Positions 20,701 to 31,982 of a DNA stretch of 64,000 nt are shown piece after piece (the stretch's first letter is position 1; each line of letters opens with the position of its first letter). The notes under the pieces were generated by a model. The model was not told where the DNA came from. It did not search any database and was given only the letters and a program-made list of their open reading frames with translations. Source of the DNA: Apricaphanius iberus (taxonomy: Eukaryota; Chordata; Actinopteri; Cyprinodontiformes; Aphaniidae). Location: assembly GCA_028564705.1 (NCBI GenBank), contig JAPXFQ010002423.1, positions 1,612,001-1,676,000 on the forward strand, in the 5' to 3' direction. The position numbers and the translations under genes were made by a program.

Positions 20701-21510
20701 TTTATTTACACACAAAAGGTGAGGGCTACAAGAAGATCAGTAAAGCCTTACATATCAGGCAAAATACTGAAGCAAAAGTGATCAAAAATTTGAGAACGAT
20801 GCAAGTGCAACCATGTTACCAGGCCGTCCACCGAAGTTAACGTCTCGACATGAGCGTCTTCTGATGAGAAGGGTTGAAGATAATTGCCACGCAAGGTCAC
20901 TACAGTTAGCTAAAGCAGTAGAAAGCCAAACAGGAGTGACCGTTTTCCAGGACACCATACGGCGCACACTGCAGAGGAATGGCATGTATGGGTATCATCC
21001 ACGAAGGAAGCCTCTCCTAAAGCCCATGCACATAAAAGCACACCTAGAATTTGCTAGGGCCCATCCTGAAAAAATGAACACTACTGGGACTCTATACTCT
21101 AGAGTGATGAGACCAAGATCACTGTTTTTGGAACTAATGGTTTAAAAACTGTATGGTGTTGTAACGGGGGGGATTTCAAAGAAAAATGCATGGCGCCTAC
21201 AGTGAAACATGGTGGTTGCAGTGTCCTTATGTGGGACTGCATGAGTGCTGCTGATGTTGGGGAGCTGCATTTCATTGATGGTATCATGATCTCAATGGAA
21301 CACCTGTGGGGAATTCTGAAGGGACAAGTTGATAATCCCTCTCCATCCAGCATCCAGGCTCTAAAACAGGTTATTCTTGAAGAATGGAAAAAGATTGCCT
21401 AGACCATGTCTAGAAGACTTGGTGCTGTCCTTAAAAATGATGGTACTCATACCAAATACTAGATGTAGTAGTTTTTGTTGCAGGGTGTATTCATTTTTGC
21501 TTCAACCAAT
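20700..21510 (+). pseudogene. Tc1-like transposase relic (plus strand)
   Basis: This is a decayed Tc1/mariner transposase, which cuts and pastes DNA between inverted repeats at TA sites. The recognition helices are visible at 20813-21000 (GRPPKLTSRHERLLMRRVED, then VFQDTIRRTLQRNGMYG). After about 21145 the frame breaks. At 21190-21402 the catalytic-domain motifs KHGGCSVLMWDCMSAADVGE and LWGILKGQV reappear. Between LHFIDGIM and EHLWG the segment that should hold the middle catalytic Asp is missing, so the copy is internally deleted as well as frameshifted. The right end is near GTGTATTCATTTTTGC (about 21486). It is inactive. Confidence 0.8.
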
Positions 21511-21539
21511 TTGAGTAAAACTGAAGATTTTCACCTTAT

Positions 21540-22770
21540 AAGTTTGAAATATAACCTTGGTTGGCAATGACAGGGGTTGAACATTTCCTGAAGGTGTGCA
21601 CTAGGTTTACACATACTGTAGCTTTGATGTTTTGGGGCTGTCATTGGGCAACATATAATTTGAACTCCCTCCACGACTCTCAATTGGATGGAGTTCTGGA
21701 GACTGGCTGGGCCACTCCAGAACCTTGAAATGTGTTTTACTCCTTTGTTGCTTAGGTTGTGTGTTTGTGATCATTGTCATGTTGGAATATTCAGCTACAT
21801 TTAATTTTAAATGTTCTCAATGATGCTTAATCTCGCTATACATTCCCCCAATCATCCTTTCCTTAATAGGGATCAGTCGTCCTTTCCCCTCTGTAGAAAA
21901 GCTGCCCCAAATCATGGTGTCCACCCCCATGCTTCACAGTGGGTATGGTATTATTGGGATTTAACTCAGCATTTTCCCCCTTCCATGCATAGTTAGTGGT
22001 TTTAATACAAACAATTTCTATTTTGGTCTAAATCTAGCCACATGACATTCTCCCAATGCTCCTTTGGATCATCCAAATGGTCTCTGCCATACTTTAGATG
22101 AGCCTGAACATGTGCTGGCTAGTGCAGAGGGACCTTTTGACTGTTGAAATATTTTAATCAATGACATCATGTGTTACTAATAGTAACCTTTGTTATTGTT
22201 GTCCCAGCTTTAAGTCATTGACCAGTCCCCCCTTTAGTTATGAGGTGTTTCCTCACAGTTCAAGCTCATTTGTACCCCACAAAGTCAGATATTGCATGGA
22301 CCCCTATACAATTCATTCAATTTTTTAATAATTGCTCCAACAGTTGATCTCTTCTCACCAATTTGCTTGCCCATAGTAGATTGCCTCATTATAGTCTTGT
22401 GCAGATATAGAATATTGTCCCTGGTGTCTTGAGGCAGCTCTCTAGACTTGACCATGGTGGAGGTTGGACAGGTGCATTTTATGAAGATAATGAGTTCAAG
22501 CGGGTGGCATTAATAAAGATAACTATTGGCAAAGCGAAAGGCTTCTTAAAGAAGAACTCACAGGTTTGTGTGGGGGAGAATTTTTCCTTGTTTGTACCAA
22601 GATACGTATTTGCTGCACCATTATACAAATAAATTCTTTACAAATCCTACCATACGATTCTCTGGATTTTTTTAAACTTCTAATTGTCATTCAGTTGAAG
22701 TCTAATCTATGATAAAAATTACAGACCTCACTCATCTGTTTAAGTAGGACAACCTGCTCAACCCTCCCTC
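21540..22770 (-). pseudogene. Tc1-like element relic (minus strand)
   Basis: Read on the minus strand this is a second, different Tc1 family copy. Plus-strand landmarks are GGAGACTGGCTGGGCCACTC, GATCATTGTCATGTTGGAAT (antisense of the catalytic HDND region, about 21770), TTAATAGGGATCAGTCGTCC, CCCCCATGCTTCACAG and, near the other end, CAATAAATTC-type terminal-repeat sequence followed by ATGATAAAAATTACAGACCTC (about 22710). There are many stops and indels, so the gene is dead. It lies tail-to-tail with the relic at 20700-21510, with only about 30 bp between them. Confidence 0.75.
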
Positions 22771-23149
22771 AATAGTGTATAGTACGTTTAGAGAATATGG
22801 TCTGTCAAAAATTAAATTTGAGTTTAAATTTTGATGTTCTCGCCTAACCCGCCTGTTCAATTTTTATCTACAGTAATATGGTTTAAGACAGAGTGAGATG
22901 TGGATGTCTAGACAATTAGTACTTAAAGACTAGACTTGGACTTTCACCCAGAGACTAGAGACCTAACTAAGAGTTGAAAAATAAGGACTTGTAAAGATCT
23001 CTGATGGATATGCATAATCCAGAGGGTCAAAAAGTTTTCGTTATATAAGAAAAAATGAAATTGTACTCTGTTTTTTTATTTCTTTTCAACCAGAGAACTG
23101 TACCATCCCGTTGTATTTATATGTCTCTCATTGAAATTTCAATCGAACG

Positions 23150-23430
23150 GAACGGGACTTGGTAATTTGTCTTGGAAGACGTTTCACCTCTTATCCAAGA
23201 GGCTTCATCAGTTCATGCTCACCGCTGACCAGACTTGGACTGGTCCAACTAACTGGTGTGGAGACTCAGCTATTTAACCTCTTGGGGGGCTTTTACAAGA
23301 CTGATTATGTCATTGGCACAAAGGATCCGATGACATAATCAGTCATCAGGCAAGTCCAGTTGCGTTCGATTTAAATTTCCTTGAGATAACCATGACCTGG
23401 ATGAATGAGAATATTCACAGGCCTATTTAT
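23150..23430 (-). mobile_element. Penelope-like element terminal fragment
   Basis: The segment CTTGGAAGACGTTTCACCTC followed by TTATCCAAGAGGCTTCATCA (23171-23210) is the widespread fish/amphibian Penelope-like terminal motif. It continues to CCATGACCTGGATGAATGAG (about 23389-23408), which accompanies it elsewhere. No reverse transcriptase or GIY-YIG frame is preserved here. Confidence 0.55.
23178..23211 (-). ncRNA. Hammerhead ribozyme motif
   Basis: The minus strand reads CTGATGA (23205-23211), then stem II with CCTCTT (plus AAGAGG 23197-23202) paired to AAGAGG (plus CCTCTT 23187-23192) across a GGAT loop, then GAAAC (23181-23185) and GTC (23178-23180). These are the conserved core elements in the right order. 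Stem III would be minimal, as described for Penelope-like hammerheads. Whether stem I forms, and so whether it cleaves, cannot be told from this copy. Confidence 0.6.
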
Positions 23431-23439
23431 ATTTTTCTT

Positions 23440-24300
23440 TTTCAACCAGAGAAATTGACCACCCGGTCTGTGGAATTGGCAAGATATTGAGGACTGATAA
23501 AGCAGATCACACTTGCCAGGCTAAAAATGTAAAAACCAATCTGAGATAAGTAAAAACAATCCTCAGGGTAGGAAGAGACACTTACGATCAAAAATAAAAA
23601 TGCAGGTCATTTTTTTTCCTATCAAAATTTAGACAGGGCTGGATTTGCACATATTTGACATTGACATATTTTGACAGTGACATAATTTGACAATTGTACA
23701 AAGACAGTCGCAGGGCTTGTTGTGCAGTAAATCTGCATTGCTCAAGGTACTACTTGTCCACTATCCTCAGTAAAAGTTTTAGCTATGGAGAGAAAACAGA
23801 TTGACAGCTTCTGAATGAATCAATCCCATCATCACTGAAAGAAGCTAAGAAGGCTGTTTCTTTGTTTTTGTTTTTTGCTTCATTGACTCTGGAAAACTCC
23901 TGATATGTTGCTGGATGCTACACTGACATAAAATACAAACCAATCCATAGGCCAAAATGTAAAACTTGGAACAAGATGCATTGCCACTTTTGAACAAATG
24001 TTAGATTTGAGAACATAACTACCATGTTTCATATGAATTTCAAACTGCCTTCATAGAAATAACAAAACCTAAACAGGATTATGCAGGATTAAACATAATA
24101 ACATTGAACATTATAACAGTATTATTTGTAAGGTATAAGATGATGATCAACCCCTCATTTATAGAAGCTTGTGCTGAAATGTAGCCTAATAGTAATTAAT
24201 GGTCATTAGCAAATGACCCTGAAATGATACCTGAAATAGTTTTTTAAATAATATATAGATTTTAAAGTCGAACTTTTACTTGCTATATATAACCTTATTA
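23440..24300. other. AT-rich non-coding DNA
   Basis: No gene or clear repeat family seen. Confidence 0.5.
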
Positions 24301-24312
24301 TACACCATCTGA

Positions 24313-24435
24313 TTAGTGATGGGTATCGTTTAGGTTTTATCCGATACCGGCGCCAAACCAGTACTTTTGAAACGGTGCCGGTGCTTAAACGGTGCCTTAA
24401 ACGGTGCCTAAAGAATGTTAAATATGCAAACATGG
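24313..24435. mobile_element. hAT MITE end (GTATCG family)
   Basis: GTGATGGGTATCGTTTAGG, then CCGATACCGG and repeated AACGGTGCC units, match the terminal region of a common fish hAT MITE. The other end was not found. Confidence 0.55.
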
Positions 24436-24471
24436 TCCAAATACCCTCTTATTTTTAAGTTTTATTTTTAG

Positions 24472-24570
24472 TAGGTCTGTCAAACAATAAAAATCTTTAA
24501 TCTAATTAATCACAGAGCTGTGAATCAATCACCATTGCTGAATATGACCCCGAAAAAATACTAACTAGAA
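24472..24570. mobile_element. hAT MITE end (GTCTGTCAAAC family)
   Basis: TAGGTCTGTCAAACAATAAA followed by TCTAATTAATCACAGAGCTG resembles the start of hAT elements reading 'TAGGGCTGTCAAACGATTAA'. A related relic lies at 58786-58870. Confidence 0.5.
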
Positions 24571-24828
24571 CTTTCTGTGTAAATAAAGGGACAAATCTAG
24601 ATGCAGTTGCTCTTTAAAAAAAAAAAAAAATCAATAAATAGGAGAAATCAGTTAACTTTTTTTTTTACTCCACAGTCACATTCATAATTTATTTGTGGTC
24701 CCATATGAATAATAGCAAATAGAGGCAGAACTAAGCTAAATATATGAATAAACATAACATTTGGATATCAGCACTCTGTGATAAATATCATATAAAAAAA
24801 TGTAATATAGACTTAGTAACTGTGAGGG

Positions 24829-25470
24829 AGATGCAGACACCCCCTCACTAAGGGACTTCTCAGTTGGACGGTACCCACTCAAACTTGTACATTACACTCT
24901 GATGTTATTAGTTTATTGTTTGCTTAGGTTTTTGTTGTATTGATTTGCTAAAGATGGATCCTATTTAGTAGGTTAATGCATTTATTTGCGTTATATGCGT
25001 TTATTTTCAGTTGTTTGGGTTGCTACTAACCATTCTCTGTCTCTCTGAGGTGATTTTTGGAGAACAGCACAGTCATGGTAGCGCGCCCATGAGTGTTACT
25101 GATAAGGTCCTGGTGTGCTCAATTAGCTGGCTGGCACCAACCAAGTGGCCTGAGGAGAAGGGGGAGTTTGGGGGAAATAAGTTTGTTTTGGTTGCCTTTT
25201 ATTAAAATGGGTTATTTTCATGGTTTAATTTAATGGTTAAAGTGGGATGTAATTTAGTCTTGTGTATAGCATTTATATTGAGTTTATATTAAATGAGGTT
25301 TTAAAGGTTAAAACTGTACATATATGCCTGGGTAGGACTGAATGTTTCTAGCCATAGCCTATATATGTGGAGGATGGAATCTGTGCATGTCTGTGGATGT
25401 AAAGAAAATGTGAGTAAAGAAAGAAACAGATCTGTAAAAGTGGAGTCCTTTGGTGGTTATTTGATTGTAC
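24829..25470 (+). other. Unassigned moderate-complexity segment, possible LTR
   Basis: Starts TGTGAGGGAGATGCAGACAC and runs through a T/G-rich region to about 25470. Its general look (TG start, a possible end near TTGATTGTACA) recalls a solo LTR, but I see no duplication or second copy. A 64-codon frame at 25011-25205 is not recognisable. Confidence 0.2.
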
Positions 25471-25899
25471 ATCCCAGTGGATATCCGACACCGGCAAATG
25501 TATCCTCTGGGTAAAAACCTTACAGTAACCAACGTGACATTTGATAATTTTCCAAAAATAAACAGCAGATTCTCCAGTTCAACACAACAAGAAATAAACG
25601 CTCCTATTGTGAAGATGGACAAAGCTACTTCAGCTAATATTTTAGCACTAATTTAAGTCCGAAAACATCACCTTAACTGAATAATTTTGTATTATTAATG
25701 CAGCGGTATCTCACTATGAAATGTACTGAAGCTATACAGTGAGCCAACAGGCATAAATATACAAAAATACGAAGCATTTAAACTTTAACTGCACTGCACG
25801 CACAGCAAACACTGAATCGCACACCGAAGCGGACATCCGAAGCGGACGGATGATTCCCACAGAAAGTTTATAAACTATATAATTTAATACCTGTTTACA

Positions 25900-26690
25900 A
25901 TGTAAAAGCAATCTACCAGACAATTATACTCATGCTCTTTGGTTCTGCCCACCTGTCAAGAAATATTGGTACCAGATATGTGAAGACCTATCAAAGTGTC
26001 TAAAATGTAATATCACACCTTCTCCCACAGTTTGCTTGCTGGGAAATTTAGATGACGTTACCATGGATACAAAGTCTATGCAATTAGTTCACATTGCCTT
26101 ATGCATCGCTAAGAAAAATATCCTCTTGAACTGGAAAAATTAAAATATTCTGAATATTAAGCCTTAGGGGGGTCGTGCTGGCGGACACTGGTTACTGGCC
26201 TGGTGCTGTGCTGCTCTGGGGGGCGTCTGGGCTGGGCCTGGGGCTCGGGGCTCTGGGGCGGCGTGCCCCCCGGCCTGTGGCCCTGGCTTGGCCGGTGGGG
26301 GGGAGGGCTGTGGTCGGTGGTGCTGCTGGCTTTTCCATCTCCCTGGGCTGGTTCTTGTCGCTGGCTCCCCGATGGCCCCTTGTCGAGTCTGCGCGTCAGG
26401 GTGTCATCCGGCATCTCTGGGCCTGACCAGTCAAATTGGCACTGGACATGGCTCCTGGGTCTTGGTCCAAGCACTCTGCGGGGTGCTGGGGTGGGGGCCC
26501 TTTGACCGGTGCTGGTTGGCATCTGCGGTGGACTGACTGGGTTGTGGGGTGTGGGCTGGTGGGTGGGTCGGGTGAATACTGTGAATACCAGACCAAATTT
26601 CACAGGGCATGACTGTTTTAAATTGAGTGTCACACACTGTTCATCTAATAAAACTCAAAGCACATGCACAGGTTTTCCCAGGTGTCATTA
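25900..26690 (+). mobile_element. L1/Tx1-like LINE 3' end with GC-rich 3' UTR
   Basis: The frame at about 25925-26140 reads HALWFCPPVKKYW and later VCLLGNLDD and IALCIAKKNILLNWK, the C terminus of an L1-like ORF2. It stops at TAA about 26143. A G-rich 3' UTR follows (26160-26560), which explains the open frames on both strands there, and then TCTAATAAAACTC with a polyadenylation signal at about 26645. The copy is 5'-truncated. The UTR resembles the GC-rich core of the retroposon at 794-3124. Confidence 0.65.
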
Positions 26691-26704
26691 AACGGCTTCA
26701 GTTT

Positions 26705-26865
26705 GGTTCAATATGGGGAAGACTGCAGATTTTACGCACACTACTGGGCAGAAGACCATCACTGAAAAACCACAATAGTTCATAGCTAAGGAGGCCAGCT
26801 GTTTACAGAGTGCTGTGTCAAAGCATATCAATGGAGAGACTAGAGGAAGGGCAAAATGTGTTGCC
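26705..26865 (+). pseudogene. Tc1-like transposase N-terminal remnant
   Basis: The nucleotide sequence (ATGGGGAAGACTGCAGATTT, then CAGAAGACCATCACTG, CTGTTTACAGAGTGCTGTGT and AAGCATATCAATGGAGAGAC) matches the start of a Tc1 transposase, including the first helix-turn-helix. It is frameshifted and is cut off by the SINE that follows. Confidence 0.55.
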
Positions 26866-26871
26866 TCTGTC

Positions 26872-26996
26872 AGTGCGCCCCGGGGCAGCTGTGGCTACAA
26901 CAAAACTTGTCGTCACCAGTGTGTGAATATGTGCCTGAATTGGTGGCTATCTGAATGTAGTGTAAAGCGCTATACAAATGCAGACCATTTACCATA
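26872..26996 (+). mobile_element. SINE 3' half
   Basis: GCGCCCCGGGGCAGCTGTGG, CACCAGTGTGTGAATATGTG and TAAAGCGCTATACAAATGCA-GACCATTTACCAT are the usual 3' body of fish tRNA-derived SINEs. The tRNA head is missing. Confidence 0.7.
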
Positions 26997-28365
26997 TTGT
27001 TCCATCCTAATTTCTTTTTTTCTGCAAAAACTGAAAAGTAAATGGTGATTTATTCACATTATTCATTTTTTTAAATTCCTGTCTTAGAAAGACAAATTAT
27101 GTACAAATAAACTAAAATACTTGAAATTGATTAATTAGTGGGCGCCGAATCTTCATTAAAGTTTAATGTTTTGAATGGATTGAAGGAAACTCTTAAACTT
27201 TTCCATGAAATCAATTTTTTTTATTTTTGAAAGGATCTTTAGATGGTCTGGCATGGAGTCCCCCAGAATGAGCTGGGCAGAGGCATGTGTGTAATTAAAT
27301 TGAAGACATTGTCCTTTAAACTTTATTCAAAGCAATGTTGAGAAACAATGTCATCCCTTGGATCCAATAATGGTGGATTAAGGGAAAAATAAAAGTTTGA
27401 TACTCGTACAAAAAGAAAAACATCGACAAGTATTAATATGATACTGTTTGATCATTGTCTGTTTTTTTATGAATGAATTAAAACACAGGATATATTAAAC
27501 TAAAAGGAAATAACAAAAGCCCTTTTGATAAAGGAAAAGATAAACAGATAAAGCTTCTAACACTATGACCCATTGAAGATTCTTACATGTTTACCACAAA
27601 TCTAAAGCATGAAATGAATACTAAATTATATTTTTTCCACGAAGGCTGAAAATAGAATGTAAGGTTTTGAGTTTGTAGATTGACACTCAAGTTATCTCCA
27701 AAGAGGAAATGGGAACCTATTCATTAAAAGTTCCTTTAAGATTATGCAAATAAGTTATCTGCCTTCTTTAGTTGTGTTTATCTTCTTTATTATTTGAGCA
27801 TACCTTTTCACTTACTTTTTATTTGTTGTAATGTGTCCATACTTTCTCCCTACTTACCCTTATCATTTAGCATAGTCTAAATTGTGCAGAAACTTGTTAT
27901 GATCATACATATTCATGTCTGCATGTCTTTTTTAGAAAGGCATTTTATACAAACAAATAATACTGAAGCAGCTGGGATCTCACTCCTACTATTTATGCAG
28001 AATAATAACTTCAACATCTGTAGTGATGTCACCTCCACAATATAATTTCTAAATATAATATTTTTGCAAAAGAGTTTACCCAGTTTCCAGAAAAAGCCTT
28101 CTATTACTCTAAAAACAACCAGGTACCCCAGTCTTTTGACAGTAAAAAAACCCAGTTACATTCAAGTAAGATGTATGCTTTTTTGGAGGTTAAAGCTATT
28201 TTTTGTAGTCATAATTCTTGTTAAGTGAGACGGGTGCGGTGAGGTCAGGTCATGCAGCTTTTCAATGAGCTATATGCAACAGCAGAAATTAACAAAGCTT
28301 AACAAGAAAGCTAGTCTCTTACAATTTCACATGTAATAATGTTTTTATTTAGAAATTAAGTTCTT
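26997..28365. other. AT-rich non-coding DNA
   Basis: No gene or named repeat recognised over about 1.4 kb. Confidence 0.5.
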
Positions 28366-28560
28366 TTTAGTTTTACATATAAAGCCCCTTAATAATCATG
28401 ATCCATCATACGCCAGAGATTTGGGTGTTCCATATGTTCCTTACAGAGCATTTTGATTTCAGACTGTAGGTCTGCTAGTGGTTCCTAGGATTTCTAAAAG
28501 AACGGGTGGCAGATATTTTAGTTATCAGACTCCTCTTCTGTGGAACTAACTCCAACTTAT
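28366..28560 (+). pseudogene. L2 LINE ORF2 C-terminal fragment
   Basis: TTTTACATATAAAGCCCCTT to GTGGAACTAACTCC matches 12537-12720 of the full-length L2 element here (the TYKALNN...VPYVP...[10 protein letters not shown] region), with stops and small indels. Confidence 0.8.
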
Positions 28561-29443
28561 GAATGATAGGTTCCAGGGATTTCTGTTAAATAGGAATAAA
28601 TGTCTCCTCAGCAGAGTTGTGGCCAGGATACTGGCAAATCTATGGTTTCTCACAGATCCTAGAAGGGTTTTGAATAATTTTGATTTTGTCGTCAATACAG
28701 ATTGTAAGTTTCTCTCTGAATTGCTTGGTGAATTCAGACGTAAAAGGTTGGATATGGAATATGATCCCGATAGCGAAATCTAGTTTATCTAGGTTGTAGT
28801 TACAACAACTAAAACATGATTCCAGCTGTTCGGTTGCCTTGTTCGCTAACAATATGCCCAGTGACCAACCTAAACTGTGTCCAGCGAGGAATGTATTTTA
28901 GGGGAGTTTAACTGACAGCTAATGTTAGCAAAGTTAGCATGTGAGTTAGCTTACCGATCCAGGAGGAAAGTTGCCATTTCCGTGTGTGTTTGATTCCATG
29001 GAAATTTTTTTATATGGGTTCATCCAGTTTAGGCTTCACCTAAAACTACTCTTGTTTCTGTTCTTCTGTGGTCACTCCTCTCCTGAGATAGATAACAATA
29101 TCTCTGGGTCTCTGAAGCAGCTGCTTGACTTGCTGACTCCCCCATTCTTTTTAGTGCCAGCTGAGTTGTGCCGACCATATAGTTGGATCATAGAGACCGT
29201 ATTTGTCAACTTGCAACCCGCAGCTGCTGCTGGCTGGTAGATGTAAAAATAGTGTAATTGTTGTGCCCGTTTTAACTGTACAATGTATATTTTTAATGCA
29301 AATGTTTTACTTAAAACTTGCAACCCTGTAAAAGCCCAATGGATGAATTTGTTTTTTAAATGTAGATTTTTATGAAAAGGCTACATATTCAACCTTTAAA
29401 GTGCTTATATCTGGGGATTTCACTGCTGACTCTCTTGGAAGTA
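28561..29443. other. Non-coding DNA
   Basis: Short frames only. A GCTAATGTTAGCAAAGTTAGC repeat lies at about 28919-28940. Nothing else recognised. Confidence 0.45.
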
Positions 29444-29504
29444 GGGTTGTCAGGGTGTGAAAATTTAACTTCACGGTTATCCATCCATCCATTTCCTTAA
29501 TCCT

Positions 29505-30385
29505 CAAGGGGTCAAATTTCTCCAGTTAAACTCAGACAAAACTGAGATCATTGTTTTTGGCCCACAGACACAAAGAGAAAGTTTTATCAGATATCTTGAG
29601 TCTCTCTGTCTTCAACCAAAAACCAGGTTAGAAATCTAGGGGTAATCATGGACTTGGACCTGAACTTAAACAGCCAGATCAAAGCAATAACATCAACAGC
29701 TTTTTACCATCTGAAAAACATTGCTAAAATCAGAGGAATAGTGTCAAAACCAGACTTAGAGAGCTTTATCCATGCATTTGTTTCCAGCAGGTTAGACTAC
29801 TATAACTGCCTGCTCACTGGCCTCTCTAAACGAGCTGTTAGACAGCTGCAGTACATCCAGAATGCTGCTGCTCGAGTCCTGACAAGAACCAGGAAATACG
29901 ACCATATTAGTCGAGTGCTCCGGTCTCTGCATTGGCTTCCTGTCGCTCAGAGAATAGAATTTAAACAGCTCTGCTTTTTTACAATTCTTTTCATGGTTTG
30001 GCACCAAAGTACATCTCTGACATGGTAGAGATATATGAACCATCTCTGCCCTGAGAACGTCAGTGAGGGGTCTCCTGGTGGTTCCCAGAGTCAACAATAA
30101 ACACGGTAAGGCTGCATTTCAGTTTCAGGCAGCTAAAATCTGGAACAGTCTTCATGAGGATGTAAGACAAGCCTTAACTCCAAGAATGTATAAATCCAGG
30201 CTGAAAACAGTTCTTTTTACTCTTGCATATGATAATTGAAAGTATTTTATCTGTGCTCTTTTTTATTGTAAATAATTATTTTTTAAGTTGATGTTTTCTG
30301 TTCATCTGTTGTCTTAATTTATGCAACTTTGAAGCACTTTGAATAGCCTTGTGTATGAATTGTGCTCTACAAATAAACTTGCCTT
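29505..30385 (+). pseudogene. L2-type LINE 3' portion
   Basis: The frame at 29648-30028 shows YHLKNIAKIRGIV, RLDYYNCLLTG, IQNAAARVLTRTRKYDHI and LRSLHWLPV, the C terminus of an L2 ORF2 from a different subfamily than the element at 8548-13930. A frameshift after about 29990 and further stops break it. The 3' end AATTGTGCTCTACAAATAAACTTGCC (about 30358-30383) is the L2-type tail. It has inserted inside the hAT relic. Confidence 0.8.
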
Positions 30386-30661
30386 GCCCATCTCCAGCTC
30401 TCAATGGGTGAGAGATGGGGTACACCCTTGCCGAGCGCAAGTCATTGCAGGGCAACACAGAAACAGACAGGACAAACAACCACGCACGCACATACTCACA
30501 CACCCATGTTTTCGGAATGTGGGATGGAGCCGGAGTACCCAAAGGGAACCCACGCATGCACGGGGAGAACATACAAACTCCATGCAGAAAGACCTGATAC
30601 AAACCCACTATCTTCTTGCTGAAAGGCAACAGTGATAACCACTGCGCCACCGTGAAGCCCC
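30386..30661. repeat. Dispersed fish repeat (GGAGAACATACAAACTCC type)
   Basis: Contains CATTGCAGGGCAACACAGAA, GGAGCCGGAGTACCCAAAGG, AACCCACGCATGCACGGGGA and GAGAACATACAAACTCCATG in the order found in a repeat spread through many fish genomes. The overlapping open frames on both strands are non-coding. Class not determined. Confidence 0.6.
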
Positions 30662-31418
30662 CTCACGGTTATTGTTACCAAAATTATCACAGTTTTTATC
30701 GCAACATTTTTTTTAAAGGGTGTTGAATATGTTTAGAAAGTATTGATAGTCCTACAAAAACTGAAATCGTTTTGAAAAAATGTAACTGCGTTTATTATAT
30801 TTAAAATAATACAGACAAAGCCTTATCAAAAGTGCAACTTTTCACATCAAAGTCAAGGAACAAGGTTTGAGCATGCAAACATACTTATCATATTTCTACT
30901 GTTCGTATCAATATACAAAGTTTTACCTATACTGTTTTTGTCTTGCTAAATCCAAAAAAAGGTTGGCTTACAGGGCATATTATAAGAAGTTAAAGGTATA
31001 TTTGGTATCGACTCCAATATTTCATGATAACTGTGCTGTTGATTGTTTCAAGGGTATAACATGTACTAATTATACCACCAGAAATGTTTTATAATATTGT
31101 CGGACAACTGCATAAACAGTATATCAGGAAAATATTGTCCCGTTTTTGTCCTTCCAGTGAACTTTTCCCAAATCTGCAGTGTCAGACAGTAATCATTGTT
31201 AAATTTGTAATAGTGCGGAGAGACTCAATCTATAGCATTGGTGAACGACTCTTATCTGCCCTCTGGGACCTGCGTAATGCATAGTATAATTTCAATAAGG
31301 AGGCATTCAAGACAAAGCTGATATGACAGTGGGCGCTCATCTTATTCTTCCTCAACCCAAAGTCCTCACATAGTGCATTTCAGCTAAAACGCTAACGTTA
31401 ATGTAGCTTGCAATGAAT

Positions 31419-31620
31419 TTAGTTGTGGATGATGAGGTTCAAAGTGTTGCTGCCTTTTGCTGATACTTTTTTCCTGCACGTTCTGCAAACAGTATAGCTG
31501 TCTTCTATCAATTGCGCCTCGATATTATTCAAATACTCAAAAAATGTCCATATTTCTGACTGTCTTGTTTGAGGGCTGATAAATGTCCTGAGCAGTGCCA
31601 TCTCTTCCTCCTGCCATCAT
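31419..31620 (-). pseudogene. hAT transposase BED zinc-finger remnant
   Basis: The minus frame contains SEIWTFFEY, then VCRTCRKKVSAKGSNTLNL and IIHN. It follows the BED-finger layout of an aromatic residue, CxxC, a basic patch and the NTxNLxxH end. The downstream RNase H-like catalytic domain of hAT transposases is not preserved nearby, so this is a relic. Confidence 0.65.
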
Positions 31621-31959
31621 TTCAGCTCAGAGAAAGTTTTGCTTGTAAACTACAAAGTGCACATGTACGGCAACTTAAGCAGATGAGACAGTAGCTGGTA
31701 AGACTCACCTTGCCTACACCGTGGACGTGGTAATACACCGAGGTATGTTTTTTTTCCTAAAAAACAAGATGGTAACTTTTATTTTCAACCGCTACACCGG
31801 TAACCATGGCATCCCTACTTGGAAGTTTTTGTCATGTCTTCATAGCCATTTCTTTTTTTTTTTTTTCCATGCCATCCAATCACTCATGTTTGCGCACAAA
31901 GACAGAGAAAGATGTCAACAAAGATGGTCCTATAGTGAGTGGGCTTTGTTATCCTGAGT

Positions 31960-31982
31960 TACCTATATACTCATGCTGCTAT
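31960..31982 (+). repeat. L2 3' UTR flank and CTAT target site, left
   Basis: ACTCATGCTGCTAT ends at the gypsy LTR. Joined conceptually with 49609 onward it resembles the L2 3' UTR at about 13393-13425 (ATGCTGCTTTAGGC...GCTGTTGGAGGACA). The 4-bp CTAT at 31979-31982 is duplicated at 49609-49612. Confidence 0.65.

Larger units (their letters stand above)
29444..31815 (-). mobile_element. hAT element relic, split by L2 and other repeats
   Basis: One end starts TAGGGTTGTCAGGGTGTGAA with CTTCACGGTTATC (29444-29476). The matching CTCACGGTTATTGTTACC resumes at 30662 after an intervening block. The far end near 31730-31810 (GGTAATACACCGAGGTATG, then CGCTACACCGGTAACC) resembles the opposite terminus. 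A BED-finger remnant on the minus strand at 31419-31620 supports an originally autonomous hAT. The boundaries are approximate. Confidence 0.5.

Noticed and set aside
26157..26633. Overlapping Gly/Trp-rich and Pro-rich frames as genes
   Set aside because: They lie in the G-rich 3' UTR of an L1-like LINE, and frames are open on both strands through composition alone.
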